Shown: one piece after another, positions 50,113-60,219 of the stretch
Layout: each line of letters starts with the position of its first letter
How positions within the stretch are numbered: position 1 is the first letter of the stretch
Source: VRUE01 sp963812335
GTDB taxonomy: Bacteria > Actinomycetota > Thermoleophilia > Solirubrobacterales > 70-9
Direction of reading: 5' to 3'
Assembly (NCBI GenBank): GCA_963812335.1
Contig: CAWEUU010000001.1
Span: 1 to 64,000 of the forward strand
Length of the DNA: 64,000 bases
Position numbers and translations under genes: made by a program
Notes under the pieces: model-generated
What the model was told of the DNA's origin: nothing
The model's input: the letters and a program-made list of their open reading frames with translations, nothing else
Database searches by the model: none

Positions 50113-51372
50113 TCAGCGCCACAGCCGGTCGACGGGCAGCGCGTAGAGCCGCTCGTCATGGCGCCTGCCGTAGCGCCCGAGGTGGAGCACGACCCCACCC
50201 AGGAACCTCTCCCCGAGCGCGTCGCGCAGCTTGCGCAACCCGCGGAAACTTGAGCTTGAGGTCGCTTCGCCGGCCTTGATCTCGACCCCGGCGACTGCGC
50301 CGTCCGACCGTTCGAGGACGAGATCGACCTCATCGCCGTCATGAGTCCGCCAGTGGCCGGTTGTCACACGGTCGTCGATCCAGCTGATCTGCTTCATCAG
50401 CTCCCCCACGCAGAAGGTCTCCAGCAGATAGCCGAGCTGCGTCATCGCCTGAGGCCGGGCGGCAGCGAGCCGGCCCTCATCGACTCCCAGCATGCGTCCG
50501 GCCACCCCGGAGTCGACGAGATGCAGCTTAGGCTTCGCCGAGACGCGCGCACGCAACGTCGTCCCCCAGGCGGGAAGGCGGTGGATGAGGAACGCCGCTT
50601 CGAGCAGCCTCACGTACTCCTCGGCGGTGGAGCCGTCGATGCCGAGATCGGCGGCTGCGCGCGCCACGTTCAGCACCTGAGCGCTCTGACTTGCCAGCCG
50701 CATGAGCAGCTGCGGCATCTTCTCTCGCTGACGGATGCGGGAGAGCTCGATCACATCGCGCTCGACGACGAGCTGCACGTAGTCGTCGAACCACCTGCCC
50801 CTGCTCGCCCGCCGCCGCGCCACAGCGAGTGGCAGACCGCCGCGAAGGATGCGGGCCACATAGTCTTGGCGAGAGGTCTTGGATTGAGTCCCGGGGTCGA
50901 CGAGGCGCGCCGGATCATCCAGCAGCTGCTCCACAAAGCGCTCCTCAACCCCATCGATCTCACCTTGGGACAGCGGCCAGAGGGCGGCAATGTGCAGGCG
51001 TCCGGTCAACGACTGGGCCGCAGCCGGCAGACTCGAGTAGCGCGTCGATCCGGTGAGGACAAAGCGGCCAGGCTCGAGATTGCGGTTCAACTCCGCCTTG
51101 ATCGCATCTAGCAATGGCGGGAAATGCTGGTACTCGTCGATGAAGACCGGCGCCTCGCCGGACACGTAGGCCGAGAGGTTGCCTTCAACCGAGACCCTCG
51201 TTTCCCGGTCGTCGAGGTCGACCACGGTCCGGCCCGCGACATCGGCCAGCGCGCGCATCATCGTCGACTTGCCGACGGTGCGTGGGCCATGCACTGCGAT
51301 CACCGGCTCGTCGCGCAGCAGAGATTCGATGACCGGCTGTAGGCGGCGCTTCAGGGAGGCCCCGGTGTCCAC
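50113..51372 (-). CDS. second AAA_14 ATPase with DUF4143 domain
   Basis: 419 residues from GTG 51372. Walker A VIAVHGPRTVGKSTMMRAL near residue 23, Walker B region EAPVFIDEYQHFP, sensor VLTGSTRYSSLP, then DUF4143 (YVRLLEAAFLIHRLPAWGTT) and a nuclease-like end DGDEVDLVLERSDGAVAGVE followed by IKAGEA. Same architecture as the gene at 43510 but clearly divergent, so not a recent duplicate. An iteron array lies immediately upstream. Confidence 0.82.
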   Translation of the reverse strand: MDTGASLKRRLQPVIESLLRDEPVIAVHGPRTVGKSTMMRALADVAGRTVVDLDDRETRVSVEGNLSAYVSGEAPVFIDEYQHFPPLLDAIKAELNRNLEPGRFVLTGSTRYSSLPAAAQSLTGRLHIAALWPLSQGEIDGVEERFVEQLLDDPARLVDPGTQSKTSRQDYVARILRGGLPLAVARRRASRGRWFDDYVQLVVERDVIELSRIRQREKMPQLLMRLASQSAQVLNVARAAADLGIDGSTAEEYVRLLEAAFLIHRLPAWGTTLRARVSAKPKLHLVDSGVAGRMLGVDEGRLAAARPQAMTQLGYLLETFCVGELMKQISWIDDRVTTGHWRTHDGDEVDLVLERSDGAVAGVEIKAGEATSSSSFRGLRKLRDALGERFLGGVVLHLGRYGRRHDERLYALPVDRLWR

Positions 51373-51400
51373 CTCTCCATTCTTGCACGAATCCTAGAAA

Positions 51401-51476
51401 TGGAGGACCGTGAAGACCGTAAATGGAGGGGTGTAAATCCCGTTTTTGGAGGGGGAAGGGTACCGACTTTGGAGAG
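51401..51476. repeat. 23-bp iteron array upstream of the second DUF4143 ATPase
   Basis: TGGAGG or TGGAGA starts at 51401, 51424, 51447 and 51470, exactly 23 bp apart. Units also share AAA or TTT before it and CCGT about 15 bp after it in the first two. The array occupies most of the 109 bp between this gene's start and the helicase gene end. Likely a regulatory or protein-binding array, not CRISPR (no spacers). Confidence 0.65.
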
Positions 51477-51481
51477 GACGC

Positions 51482-52992
<1,511 letters not shown>

Positions 52993-52996
<4 letters not shown>

Positions 52997-53940
52997 TTGG
53001 ACGGATCCAGGAGGAGCTTGCCGGTGGTGCGGCGGGCGATCAGGTCTTCGTGGGCGCGGCGGGCTTCCGAGAGTGGGTAGACCTCGGCGACATTGACCTC
53101 GAGCTCGCCCGCGCCGACCGCCTCGAACAGCTCGGTGATCATCGGGCCGGCCTCGGCTGGGCGCATCAGCAGGTGGACGAGCCAGAAGCCGATCACGGCC
53201 TTGGAGCCGCGCAGCAGCCGGGCGGTCGAGACCTCGCGCTGTTCGCGCGAGGCGATGCCGAAGACCACCATGCGGCCGAGCGGCGCCAGCGCCGAGAGCT
53301 CGGCGTCGAAGGCATCGCCGCCGCTCATGTGCAGGACGGCGTCGACCCGCTCGCCGCCGTTGGCCTCGAGGATCGCCGCCTTGAGATCGTCGCTGCGCGA
53401 GTCGACCGTGGCGTCGGCGCCGAGACGCTCGACCAGCTGACGCTTCTCCTCGCTCGAGGCAAGGCCGATCACCTTCGCCCCGGCGCGCTTGCCGAGCTGA
53501 ACGGCGAGCGAGCCTGTGCCGCCGGCCGCCGCCTCGATCAACAACGTCTCGCCGGGCTCGATCCGGGCGCAACGGCGGACAAGCGCAAGCGCGGTCAGGC
53601 CCTGCAGCAGTACGCCGGCGGCGCGATCGTCGTCGACCTCGTCCGGAACCGGGATCAGCATCGGCTCGGGCACGACGACCTTCTCGGCATAGCCACCAGT
53701 GGCAAGCAGGGCCGCCACACGGCGGCCGTCGGGCGTACGCCCGCTCACCTCGCCGCCCGGCACCAGAGGCAGCGCCTGGTCGGCCAGGTAGTCGTTTCGG
53801 GTCGCGTGGGTGTCGGCGAAGTTGATCCCGCTGCGGGCGACCTCGACCAAGACCTCGCCCTCACCGGGCTCGGGGTCTGGCAACTCGACCGGCAGCAGCA
53901 TCTCCGGCCCGCCGAACTCCTCGATCTGAATAGCTCGCAT
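52993..53940 (-). CDS. zinc-independent quinone oxidoreductase-like MDR protein
   Basis: 315 residues from ATG 53940. MRAIQIEEFGGPEMLLPVEL is the typical QOR N-terminus; ARSGINFADTHATR and the NADPH motif AAAGGTGSLAVQLGKRAGAK near residue 140 follow. No structural zinc cysteines, so a quinone oxidoreductase / enoyl reductase of the medium-chain dehydrogenase superfamily reducing quinones or enals with NADPH. Overlaps the helicase start by 4 bp; co-regulation is plausible. Confidence 0.85.
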
Positions 53941-53975
53941 CGCCCGCACACTACTGGCAACCCGGCCCGCCGGAG

Positions 53976-54019
53976 GTGCCTCGACCTGAGTACCCATATG
54001 GGCACCGAACTTGAGGCAC
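53976..54019. repeat. imperfect dyad between minus-strand genes
   Basis: GTGCCTC/GAGGCAC with a central CCCATATGGG; 15 of 22 positions pair. It lies 36 bp upstream of ATG 53940 and 16 bp after the acyltransferase stop. Operator or decayed element; no T run. Confidence 0.35.
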
Positions 54020-54034
54020 GTCGGCCGGCGGCCG

Positions 54035-56083
54035 TCAGCCAGACGCGGGCGTCAGCGGCAATGGCAGGTGGCGACGCAGCCAGGGGGTGAGAGTGCGGGC
54101 GAAGGTGGCGCTCATGTGGTAGGTGTCGCGATAGACGAGCACCCGTCCCATCACCGAGGGGCAGCGGTGGCGCGGGCAGAGGACGCCGGCCGGGTCGATC
54201 AGCCTCGCGCCCTTGACCTTGGCGGCGCCGAAGGCGTCGAAGGCCCGGTCGCGCCTGCGCCGCGAGAAGAAGGTGCAGTTGCGCAGGTTGTTGCGATTCT
54301 GGGAGACGCATTCGGGGGGGTTGAACGGGGCCAGCATCTGGTCGCGGATGACGACGACCTGCGAGCCGGAGCGGACCAGGCGCCGCAGCATCCGTGCGAA
54401 ACCGGCGATCAGCACGCCCTCGCTGGCGCGGCGGTTGAGGCGCTGGCCCTTATGGACGACCTGGTAGCGCCGCCCGGTCGAGTTGCTGACGACGACCAGG
54501 TCGGGCTGCTCCTCGCGGATGATCCGACGCATCGCCTTGTTGCGCCAGACGTTGCAGGGCCGTTCGTACTGGACCATGCCGACGACGCATCCGGCCTTGA
54601 CCATGCCGACCAGGCGCCAATCGCGGCTTTCCGCCAGCTGCATCAGCGGCGGGAACCACTGCAGCGCGTGCGAGTCGCCGAAGGCGACGACGGTCGTCTC
54701 CGAGTCGGGGTTGCCATAGGCGCATTCGGGCGAGTCGGTGTCCTCGTGCAAGAGCACACAGCCATCGTCGAAGAGCGGGCCCTTGTCGGTCGGCGCGTCG
54801 ACCGGGTTCGGCCGCAGGGCTTCGACCGTGCGCAGCTGCGGGTTGCGCGGGCCGACGGCCTGGGCGCCTTTGGCAATTTCGGGCGAAGCGGTCGGCAGCG
54901 GCGGGTTCGACGCCTGCAGGCCGACCGCGAGCAGCACCGCGGCGACGGTGCAGGCGCCGCCGAGGGCGAGCGCCCGGGTCGGCCGGCGGCCGAGCGAGCG
55001 AGAGTGGCGGAAGGGCTCCTCGATCGCGTAGTGGCTGAGGATCGCCGGCACGCCGGCAGCGAGGGTCACGAGCGCCAGCGCCGGAGCGCCGAGCTCGCCC
55101 CAGATAGCGCCGGCGAAGATGATCACCGGCCAGTGCCAGAGGTACCAGGCATAGGAGATCTTGCCCAGGTACTGGAGCGGCGCGCGGGTCAGCAGGCCGG
55201 TCGGGCGCGAGACGACGTGCGCGGTGCCGGCGACGATGATCGCGATCGTCGCCCCGACCGGCAGCAGCGCCCGCCAGCCCGGGTACGGCGTGGCGCCCGT
55301 GAAGGCGAGCGTGGTCGCGACGAGGATCGCCAGCCCGGCGGCGGCGAGCGTCGCCGAGAGCACCCGCGGCAGGCGCAACCCGGCCGGCAGGACGAGGGCG
55401 AGGACGCCGCCGGCGGCGAGCTCCCAGATCCTGGTCAGGGTGGAGAAGTAGGCGCTGCGGGGATCGCCCGGGGTGAACTGGATGCTGTAGAGGAGCGAGA
55501 AGATCGCCACCGGCACGACGAGGAAGGCGATCGTGCGGCGGATGCTGAGGCCGAGCCGGTGGGCGGCGAGCGTGCCGAGCCCCAGGGTCAGCGGCCAGAG
55601 CAGGTAGAACTGCTCCTCGACCGAGAGCGACCAGTAGTGCTGGACCGGGCTGGTCAGCGTCTCGCCGAAAGCGAAGTAGTCGACCGATTCGGCGATGAAG
55701 TGCCAGTTGACCACGTATAGAGCGGCGCCGAGCACGTCACCCGAGACCTGCTGATTCTGCGCCGGGGAGAGCAGCAGCGCCGAGCCGACCACGGTGAAGC
55801 CGAGCACGGTGACCGCCAGCGGCAGCAATCGCTTGGCGCGGCGCGCGTAGAAGCGGGAGATCGAGACCGACCCCTTGCGGTCGAGCTCGTGCAGGATCAG
55901 GCCGGTGATCAGGAAACCGGAGAGGACATAGAAGACATCGAGCCCGACGTAGCCGCCGGCGAAGCCGGGCAGCCCCGCATGGCAGGCCAAGACCAGGACC
56001 AGCGCGAAGCCGCGCACGCCCTGGATGTCGAGGCGAAAGCCCTTGCGGGTCTGTGCCCCCGAGACGAGTCGTTCCCTTGCCAC
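54035..56083 (-). CDS. OafA/YrhL-type acyltransferase with C-terminal SGNH domain
   Basis: 682 residues from GTG 56083. An acyltransferase_3 membrane domain with about ten helices: RLDIQGVRGFALVLVLACH, YVGLDVFYVLSGFLI with RRAKRLLPL, then HYWSLSVEEQFYLLWPL. A C-terminal extracytoplasmic SGNH domain (residues about 400-682): TVVAFGDSHALQWFPPL with the catalytic Ser, and DTYHMSATFARTLTPWL with Asp/His. Transfers acetyl groups to surface sugars or peptidoglycan. The length is typical of the fused form. Confidence 0.92.
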   Translation of the reverse strand: MARERLVSGAQTRKGFRLDIQGVRGFALVLVLACHAGLPGFAGGYVGLDVFYVLSGFLITGLILHELDRKGSVSISRFYARRAKRLLPLAVTVLGFTVVGSALLLSPAQNQQVSGDVLGAALYVVNWHFIAESVDYFAFGETLTSPVQHYWSLSVEEQFYLLWPLTLGLGTLAAHRLGLSIRRTIAFLVVPVAIFSLLYSIQFTPGDPRSAYFSTLTRIWELAAGGVLALVLPAGLRLPRVLSATLAAAGLAILVATTLAFTGATPYPGWRALLPVGATIAIIVAGTAHVVSRPTGLLTRAPLQYLGKISYAWYLWHWPVIIFAGAIWGELGAPALALVTLAAGVPAILSHYAIEEPFRHSRSLGRRPTRALALGGACTVAAVLLAVGLQASNPPLPTASPEIAKGAQAVGPRNPQLRTVEALRPNPVDAPTDKGPLFDDGCVLLHEDTDSPECAYGNPDSETTVVAFGDSHALQWFPPLMQLAESRDWRLVGMVKAGCVVGMVQYERPCNVWRNKAMRRIIREEQPDLVVVSNSTGRRYQVVHKGQRLNRRASEGVLIAGFARMLRRLVRSGSQVVVIRDQMLAPFNPPECVSQNRNNLRNCTFFSRRRRDRAFDAFGAAKVKGARLIDPAGVLCPRHRCPSVMGRVLVYRDTYHMSATFARTLTPWLRRHLPLPLTPASG

Positions 56084-56143
56084 GTCTCTACGATGCCCTT
56101 AACGACAGCACTGAAACCTGCAACACGAAAAAAAGGAGAAGTT

Positions 56144-57070
56144 GTGTCGCTGACCGTAGTCGGATCGATTGCCTTCGATGCCGTCAAGAGCCCCTTTGGA
56201 GAGCGGAAAAAGATGTTGGGAGGCGCCGCCGTGCACTTCTCACTCGCCGCCAGCTTCTTCACCGATGTGCGCCCCGTGGGGCCGGTGGGCGACGACTTCG
56301 GCGCCGACGAGTTCGCGATCCTCGAGGGGCGCGGCGTGCAGACCGGCGACATCGAGCGGGTCCCGGGCGGGCAGTCCTTCTTCTGGCGCGGCCGCTACGA
56401 GTACGACCTCAACGTCGCCCACACCGAGGACACGCAGCTCGGCGTCTTCGGCGATTTCGAGCCGAAGCTCTCAGATGAGGCAAAGGCGGCCGACACGCTC
56501 TTCCTCGCCAACATCCAGCCCGACCTGCAGCGCCAGGTCAGCGTCCAGTGCGACGCCGCCGGCTTCAGCGCCCTGGACTCGATGAACCTCTGGATCGATA
56601 CCGCCAAGGACTCGCTGCTGGCGGCGATCGCCGAGGTCGATTGCCTGGTCCTCAACGACGCCGAGATCCGCCAGCTGACCGGCGAGTCGAACCTCGCCCG
56701 CGCCGCCCGCGCGGTGATGGGCCACGGCCCGCGCGCCGTCGTCGCCAAGCAGGGCGAGTACGGCGCCGCCCTGTTCACCGAGGACGACAAGTTCTTCGCC
56801 CTGCCCGGCTTCCCGCTGGAGGACGTGCGCGACCCGACCGGGGCCGGCGACAGCTTCGCCGGCGGCTTCCTCGGCTACCTCGACAGCCACGACGGCGAGC
56901 TCGACGAGGGCTGCCTGCGGCGGGCGATGGGCTACGGCACCGTGCTCGCCTCGTTCAACGTCGAGGAGTTCGGCACCGAGCGGGTCGCGCGGCTGACCCG
57001 CGAGGAGGTCGACGAGCGCTTCGAGGCGCTGCACGAGATGACCCAGTTCGAGCCGTTGCCGGTCCGTTAA
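56144..57070 (+). CDS. PfkB family carbohydrate/nucleoside kinase
   Basis: 308 residues from GTG 56144, chosen for the AAAAGGAGAAG ribosome site. LTVVGSIAFDAVKSPFGERK start, LGGAAVHFSLAASFFTDVRP substrate region, and the PfkB signature DVRDPTGAGDSFAGGFLGYL with the catalytic Asp near residue 250. The family phosphorylates sugars, adenosine or similar; GGAAVHF suggests a ribokinase/adenosine kinase-type member. Divergent from the acyltransferase gene (60 bp). Confidence 0.87.
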   Translation: MSLTVVGSIAFDAVKSPFGERKKMLGGAAVHFSLAASFFTDVRPVGPVGDDFGADEFAILEGRGVQTGDIERVPGGQSFFWRGRYEYDLNVAHTEDTQLGVFGDFEPKLSDEAKAADTLFLANIQPDLQRQVSVQCDAAGFSALDSMNLWIDTAKDSLLAAIAEVDCLVLNDAEIRQLTGESNLARAARAVMGHGPRAVVAKQGEYGAALFTEDDKFFALPGFPLEDVRDPTGAGDSFAGGFLGYLDSHDGELDEGCLRRAMGYGTVLASFNVEEFGTERVARLTREEVDERFEALHEMTQFEPLPVR

Positions 57071-57107
57071 CGAGCCGGAACGCGCAAGCTGCGAAAATGC
57101 CCGCCGC

Positions 57108-58457
57108 ATGGCCGCCGACTCGCTGACCGTCACCGACAACCGCACCGGGCAGACCTATGAGCTGCCGATCGCCGACGGCACGATCCGCGCGATGGACCTG
57201 CGCCAGATCAAAGTCGACGAGGACGAATTCGGGATGCTGTCCTACGACCCGGCGTTCACCAACACGGCCTCGTGCCGCTCGGCGATCACCTACATCGACG
57301 GCGAGGCGGGCATCCTCGAACACCGCGGCTACTCGATCGAGCAGCTCTGCGAGCGCTCCAGCTTCCTCGAGGTCGCCTACATGCTGATCTTCGGCGAGCT
57401 GCCGACCGGGCCACAGCTCGAGCGCTGGACCCACGACGTCATCCACCACACCTTCGTCCACGAGGACCTCAAGCAGTTCTTCCAGGGCTTCCGCTATGAC
57501 GCCCACCCGATGGGGATGCTGCTGGCCGGGGTCGGCGCGCTCTCGACCTTCTACCCCAACGCCAAGCGCACCGAAGACCCTGAAGAGCGCTACATGGCGG
57601 CAGTGCGGCTGATCGCGAAGGTGCCGACCCTGGCCGCCTTCTCCTACCGCCACAACCGCGGCCTGCCCTACGTCTACCCCGACAACGAGCTCAACTATGC
57701 CGAGAACTTCCTCTCGATGATGTTCAAGATGACCGAAGCGCGGCACATCCCGAAGGAAAGCCTCTCGAAGGCGCTCGACGTGCTCTTCATCCTGCACGCC
57801 GACCACGAACAGAACTGCTCGACCAACGCCGTGCGCGGCGTCGGCTCCTCCGATGTCGACCCCTACTCGGCGGTCGCGGCGGGCGTCGCGGCGCTCTACG
57901 GGCCGCTGCACGGCGGCGCCAACGAGGCGGTGCTGCGGATGCTGCGCAAGATCGGCTCGGTCGACAACATCCCCGGCTTCCTCGCCCGGGTCAGAGAGGG
58001 CGAAGAGAAACTGATGGGCTTCGGCCACCGCGTCTACAAGAACTACGACCCGCGGGCGAAAATCATCCAGCAGCACATGGACGAGGTCTTCGAGGCGACC
58101 GAGTACAACCCGTTGGTCGAGATCGCCCGCGAGCTGGAGAAGCAGGCGCTCGACGACGAGTACTTCACCGCGCGCAAGCTCTACCCCAACGTCGACTACT
58201 ACTCGGGGATTATCTACGAGGCGCTCGGCGTGCCGACCGAGATGTTCACCGTGATCTTTGCGATCCCGCGCACCGCCGGCTGGGTCGCGCAGTGGATGGA
58301 GATGAAGGACGACTCGGAGCAGAAAATCGCGCGGCCGCGGCAGATCTACACCGGCGAGCGCGAGCGCGCCTACGTCGCGGTCGACGATCGCGACGGGCCG
58401 GAGAAAATTGTCGGGCCGCCGGCGCGGCGGCCGAAACGGCCGCGGCGCGGGGCGTAG
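57108..58457 (+). CDS. gltA: citrate synthase
   Basis: 449 residues from ATG 57108. Catalytic His in LHADHEQNCSTNAVRG near residue 237, second His in YGPLHGGANEAVLRML near residue 268, MGFGHRVYKNYDPRAKI near residue 305 with the third catalytic region, and DYYSGIIYEALGVPTEMF with the catalytic Asp. Condenses oxaloacetate and acetyl-CoA. About 20 residues longer than usual at the C-terminus (VGPPARRPKRPRRG), which is basic and non-conserved. Large, gram-negative-like or plant-like type I enzyme. Confidence 0.95.
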   Translation: MAADSLTVTDNRTGQTYELPIADGTIRAMDLRQIKVDEDEFGMLSYDPAFTNTASCRSAITYIDGEAGILEHRGYSIEQLCERSSFLEVAYMLIFGELPTGPQLERWTHDVIHHTFVHEDLKQFFQGFRYDAHPMGMLLAGVGALSTFYPNAKRTEDPEERYMAAVRLIAKVPTLAAFSYRHNRGLPYVYPDNELNYAENFLSMMFKMTEARHIPKESLSKALDVLFILHADHEQNCSTNAVRGVGSSDVDPYSAVAAGVAALYGPLHGGANEAVLRMLRKIGSVDNIPGFLARVREGEEKLMGFGHRVYKNYDPRAKIIQQHMDEVFEATEYNPLVEIARELEKQALDDEYFTARKLYPNVDYYSGIIYEALGVPTEMFTVIFAIPRTAGWVAQWMEMKDDSEQKIARPRQIYTGERERAYVAVDDRDGPEKIVGPPARRPKRPRRGA

Positions 58458-58461
58458 GCGC

Positions 58462-58561
58462 GGGATCGGGGGACCCTCCCCCGGAGGCCGTCGCGCAGCT
58501 GATCCCGGTCAAGGGTTCAGGCGTGGTTCCATGAGCCTCCGGGGGAGGGTCCCCCGGTCCC
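58462..58561. repeat. 100-bp perfect-arm palindrome after gltA
   Basis: 21 bp at 58468-58488 (GGGGGACCCTCCCCCGG and on) pair perfectly with 58535-58555, extended to 27 bp with one mismatch (58462 to 58561). The loop is 46 nt and itself unstructured. No T run follows. The arms share the GGGGG/CCCCC style of the nuoC insertion but no clear sequence identity. Confidence 0.8.
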
Positions 58562-58576
58562 TTACTCTGCGCTCCG

Positions 58577-58928
58577 ATGGGCGCGTGGAAGCTGACGATC
58601 AGACACGGATCCGACGTGGGGCATGAAAGCTTCGATGAGCTGGACGATGCGGTTGCGCGGATGCGGGAGCTGGCGATGGATATTCGGGCGCGAGGGGCCG
58701 GTGAAGGAAGTGTCGGCGCTGCGGGACTTCGGGCCCGAGCAGCAGGTTCACGCGCGGCTGCAGATCAGTGGCCGGGGCTGGCTGCGCAAGCCGGTCGCCG
58801 GGGTCGACGTGCGTGGCGACGGCACGTTCATGCCGTTCAGCGGCGGCGTCGCCCGCGAGGAGCTCGACCCGAGCGCCTACGACTCGCCGTTCGACCTCGT
58901 CCGCGAGACTCTCGGGGCGCGTAAGTGA
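58577..58928 (+). pseudogene. small conserved protein with one frameshift
   Basis: The N-terminal part (MGAWKLTIRHGSDVGHESFD, ARMRELAMDIRAR) is in one frame and the rest (KEVSALRDFGPEQQVHARLQ, RKPVAGVDVRGDGTFMPFSG, stop 58926-58928) in the next. A single-base shift near 58695 joins them into a protein of about 117 residues. Conserved but uncharacterised in actinobacteria as far as can be recognised. The 5' half is lower in GC3 than the 3' half. Confidence 0.6.
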
Positions 58929-58954
58929 CGGTATGCGTAACTAAGGTGCCCGAG

Positions 58955-59260
58955 ATGAGTGAGACCGAGATCCCCAAAGGCAGCTACGCGGCCGGGCGGC
59001 GGGTGAAGCTGCCGGCCGGCGCCGAAGCGCCCTACGTCGTCTTCGTCAACGGCGTCGAGCAGAGCGAGGAAGCCGACTACGACGTCCGCGCCGGCGAGCT
59101 CGTCTTCCGCCGCGAGATCGTCAAGGAGAAGGTCGGCACCGGCCGCTGGCTGGCGATGTACCTCGGCCTCTTCGGCACCTACCGCAAGAACGAGACGATC
59201 GACCTGCAGTTCCAGCGGGGCGGCAAGACCGAGCTGCTCTCCGACCTGCCGGTCAGTTGA
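58955..59260 (+). CDS. small conserved protein, unknown function
   Basis: 101 residues from ATG 58955 (GTG 58925, overlapping the preceding stop, is an alternative). ETEIPKGSYAAGRRVKLPAG and VFVNGVEQSEEADYDVRAGE read as a beta-rich domain with a short amphipathic helix near WLAMYLGLFGTY. No family can be named. Convergent with the UbiA gene; stops overlap by 8 bp. Confidence 0.7.
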   Translation: MSETEIPKGSYAAGRRVKLPAGAEAPYVVFVNGVEQSEEADYDVRAGELVFRREIVKEKVGTGRWLAMYLGLFGTYRKNETIDLQFQRGGKTELLSDLPVS

Positions 59261-60197
59261 ACACGTAGAGCAGGGCGAAAGCCGTGACGACGTAGACGGC
59301 GCCGGCGGCGATCATGCCCTGGTCTTTGGAGACCATGGCGGCGATCGAGCGGTCATCGGCGCGGTCGTAGATCAGGTAGAGGTAGCGGAAGATGCCGTAG
59401 AGGACGGGTGGGATCGTCCACATCATCTCGTTGCCGATCAGCGGCGAGTCGACGGCGTAGATCGAGTAGCTGATCACGGTGCCGGTGGTGACCAGGGCGA
59501 CCATCTGGTCGAGGAACGGCAGCGAGTAGTGCTCCAGCACCGGGCGGCTGCTGGTCCCCTCGTGCAGCTCCGAGACGGCCTCCTGGCGGCGCTTGGTGAA
59601 GCCGAGGAAGAGCGCGATCATGCCGGTGCAGAGCAGCAGCCATTCGGAAGCGTGGACATCGACCGCGCTGGCGCCGGCGGCGACGCGAAGGATGAAGAGG
59701 CCGCCGAGCGTCATCACGTCGACGATCACGACCTGCTTGAGGCCGAGGCTGTAGGCGACCTGGGCGACGCCGTAGCCGATCACCATCAGGCCGACCTCCC
59801 AGTTGACCGTGGCGAAGGCGAGCGCAATCGCGCCGAGCGCCAGCAGCGGCGCGATCGTTTTCGCCGCCCCCTCCGAGAGCTCGCCGGCCGCGATCGGGCG
59901 GAAGCGCTTCTTCGGGTGCTTGCGGTCGAGCTCGACGTCCAGCAGGTCGTTGAGGTAGTAGCCGGCGCTCGAGATCGCGCAGAAGGAGATGAAGGCGAGC
60001 GTCGCCTCGGCGATCGCGCCGGCGTCGTTGAACTTGCCGCCGAAGAGCAGGCCGGCGAACACGAAGAGGTTCTTGATCCACTCCTGCGGCCGCCCGGTCT
60101 TGATCGCGGCCCGCAGCGGCGAGCGCCGCGGCCTGGCGTGATCGCCGGGCGCGGGCTCGGGCTGGATCGTCGGATGCTCTGAGGTGATCGTGTCCAT
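59253..60197 (-). CDS. UbiA-type prenyltransferase, decaprenyl-phosphate phosphoribosyltransferase-like
   Basis: 314 residues from ATG 60197 (MDTITSEHP). KTGRPQEWIKNLFVFAGLLF near residue 36 and the first Asp-rich motif NDLLDVELDRKHPKKRFRP near residue 88 fit Rv3806c-like enzymes, which transfer phosphoribose to decaprenyl phosphate for arabinan synthesis. The second Asp-rich region is around YSIYAVDSPLIG/IYDRADDR. About nine membrane helices. The usual neighbours (DprE1/E2, AftA) are absent, so a related lipid-carrier reaction is also possible. Confidence 0.85.
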   Translation of the reverse strand: MDTITSEHPTIQPEPAPGDHARPRRSPLRAAIKTGRPQEWIKNLFVFAGLLFGGKFNDAGAIAEATLAFISFCAISSAGYYLNDLLDVELDRKHPKKRFRPIAAGELSEGAAKTIAPLLALGAIALAFATVNWEVGLMVIGYGVAQVAYSLGLKQVVIVDVMTLGGLFILRVAAGASAVDVHASEWLLLCTGMIALFLGFTKRRQEAVSELHEGTSSRPVLEHYSLPFLDQMVALVTTGTVISYSIYAVDSPLIGNEMMWTIPPVLYGIFRYLYLIYDRADDRSIAAMVSKDQGMIAAGAVYVVTAFALLYVFN

Positions 60198-60219
60198 CGT
60201 GGTCGCGGGAGGGTAGCGC

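Noticed and set aside
51401..51476. CRISPR-like repeats with 23-bp period
   Set aside because: Only the short TGGAGG part is conserved and there is no repeat-spacer alternation; iterons fit better.
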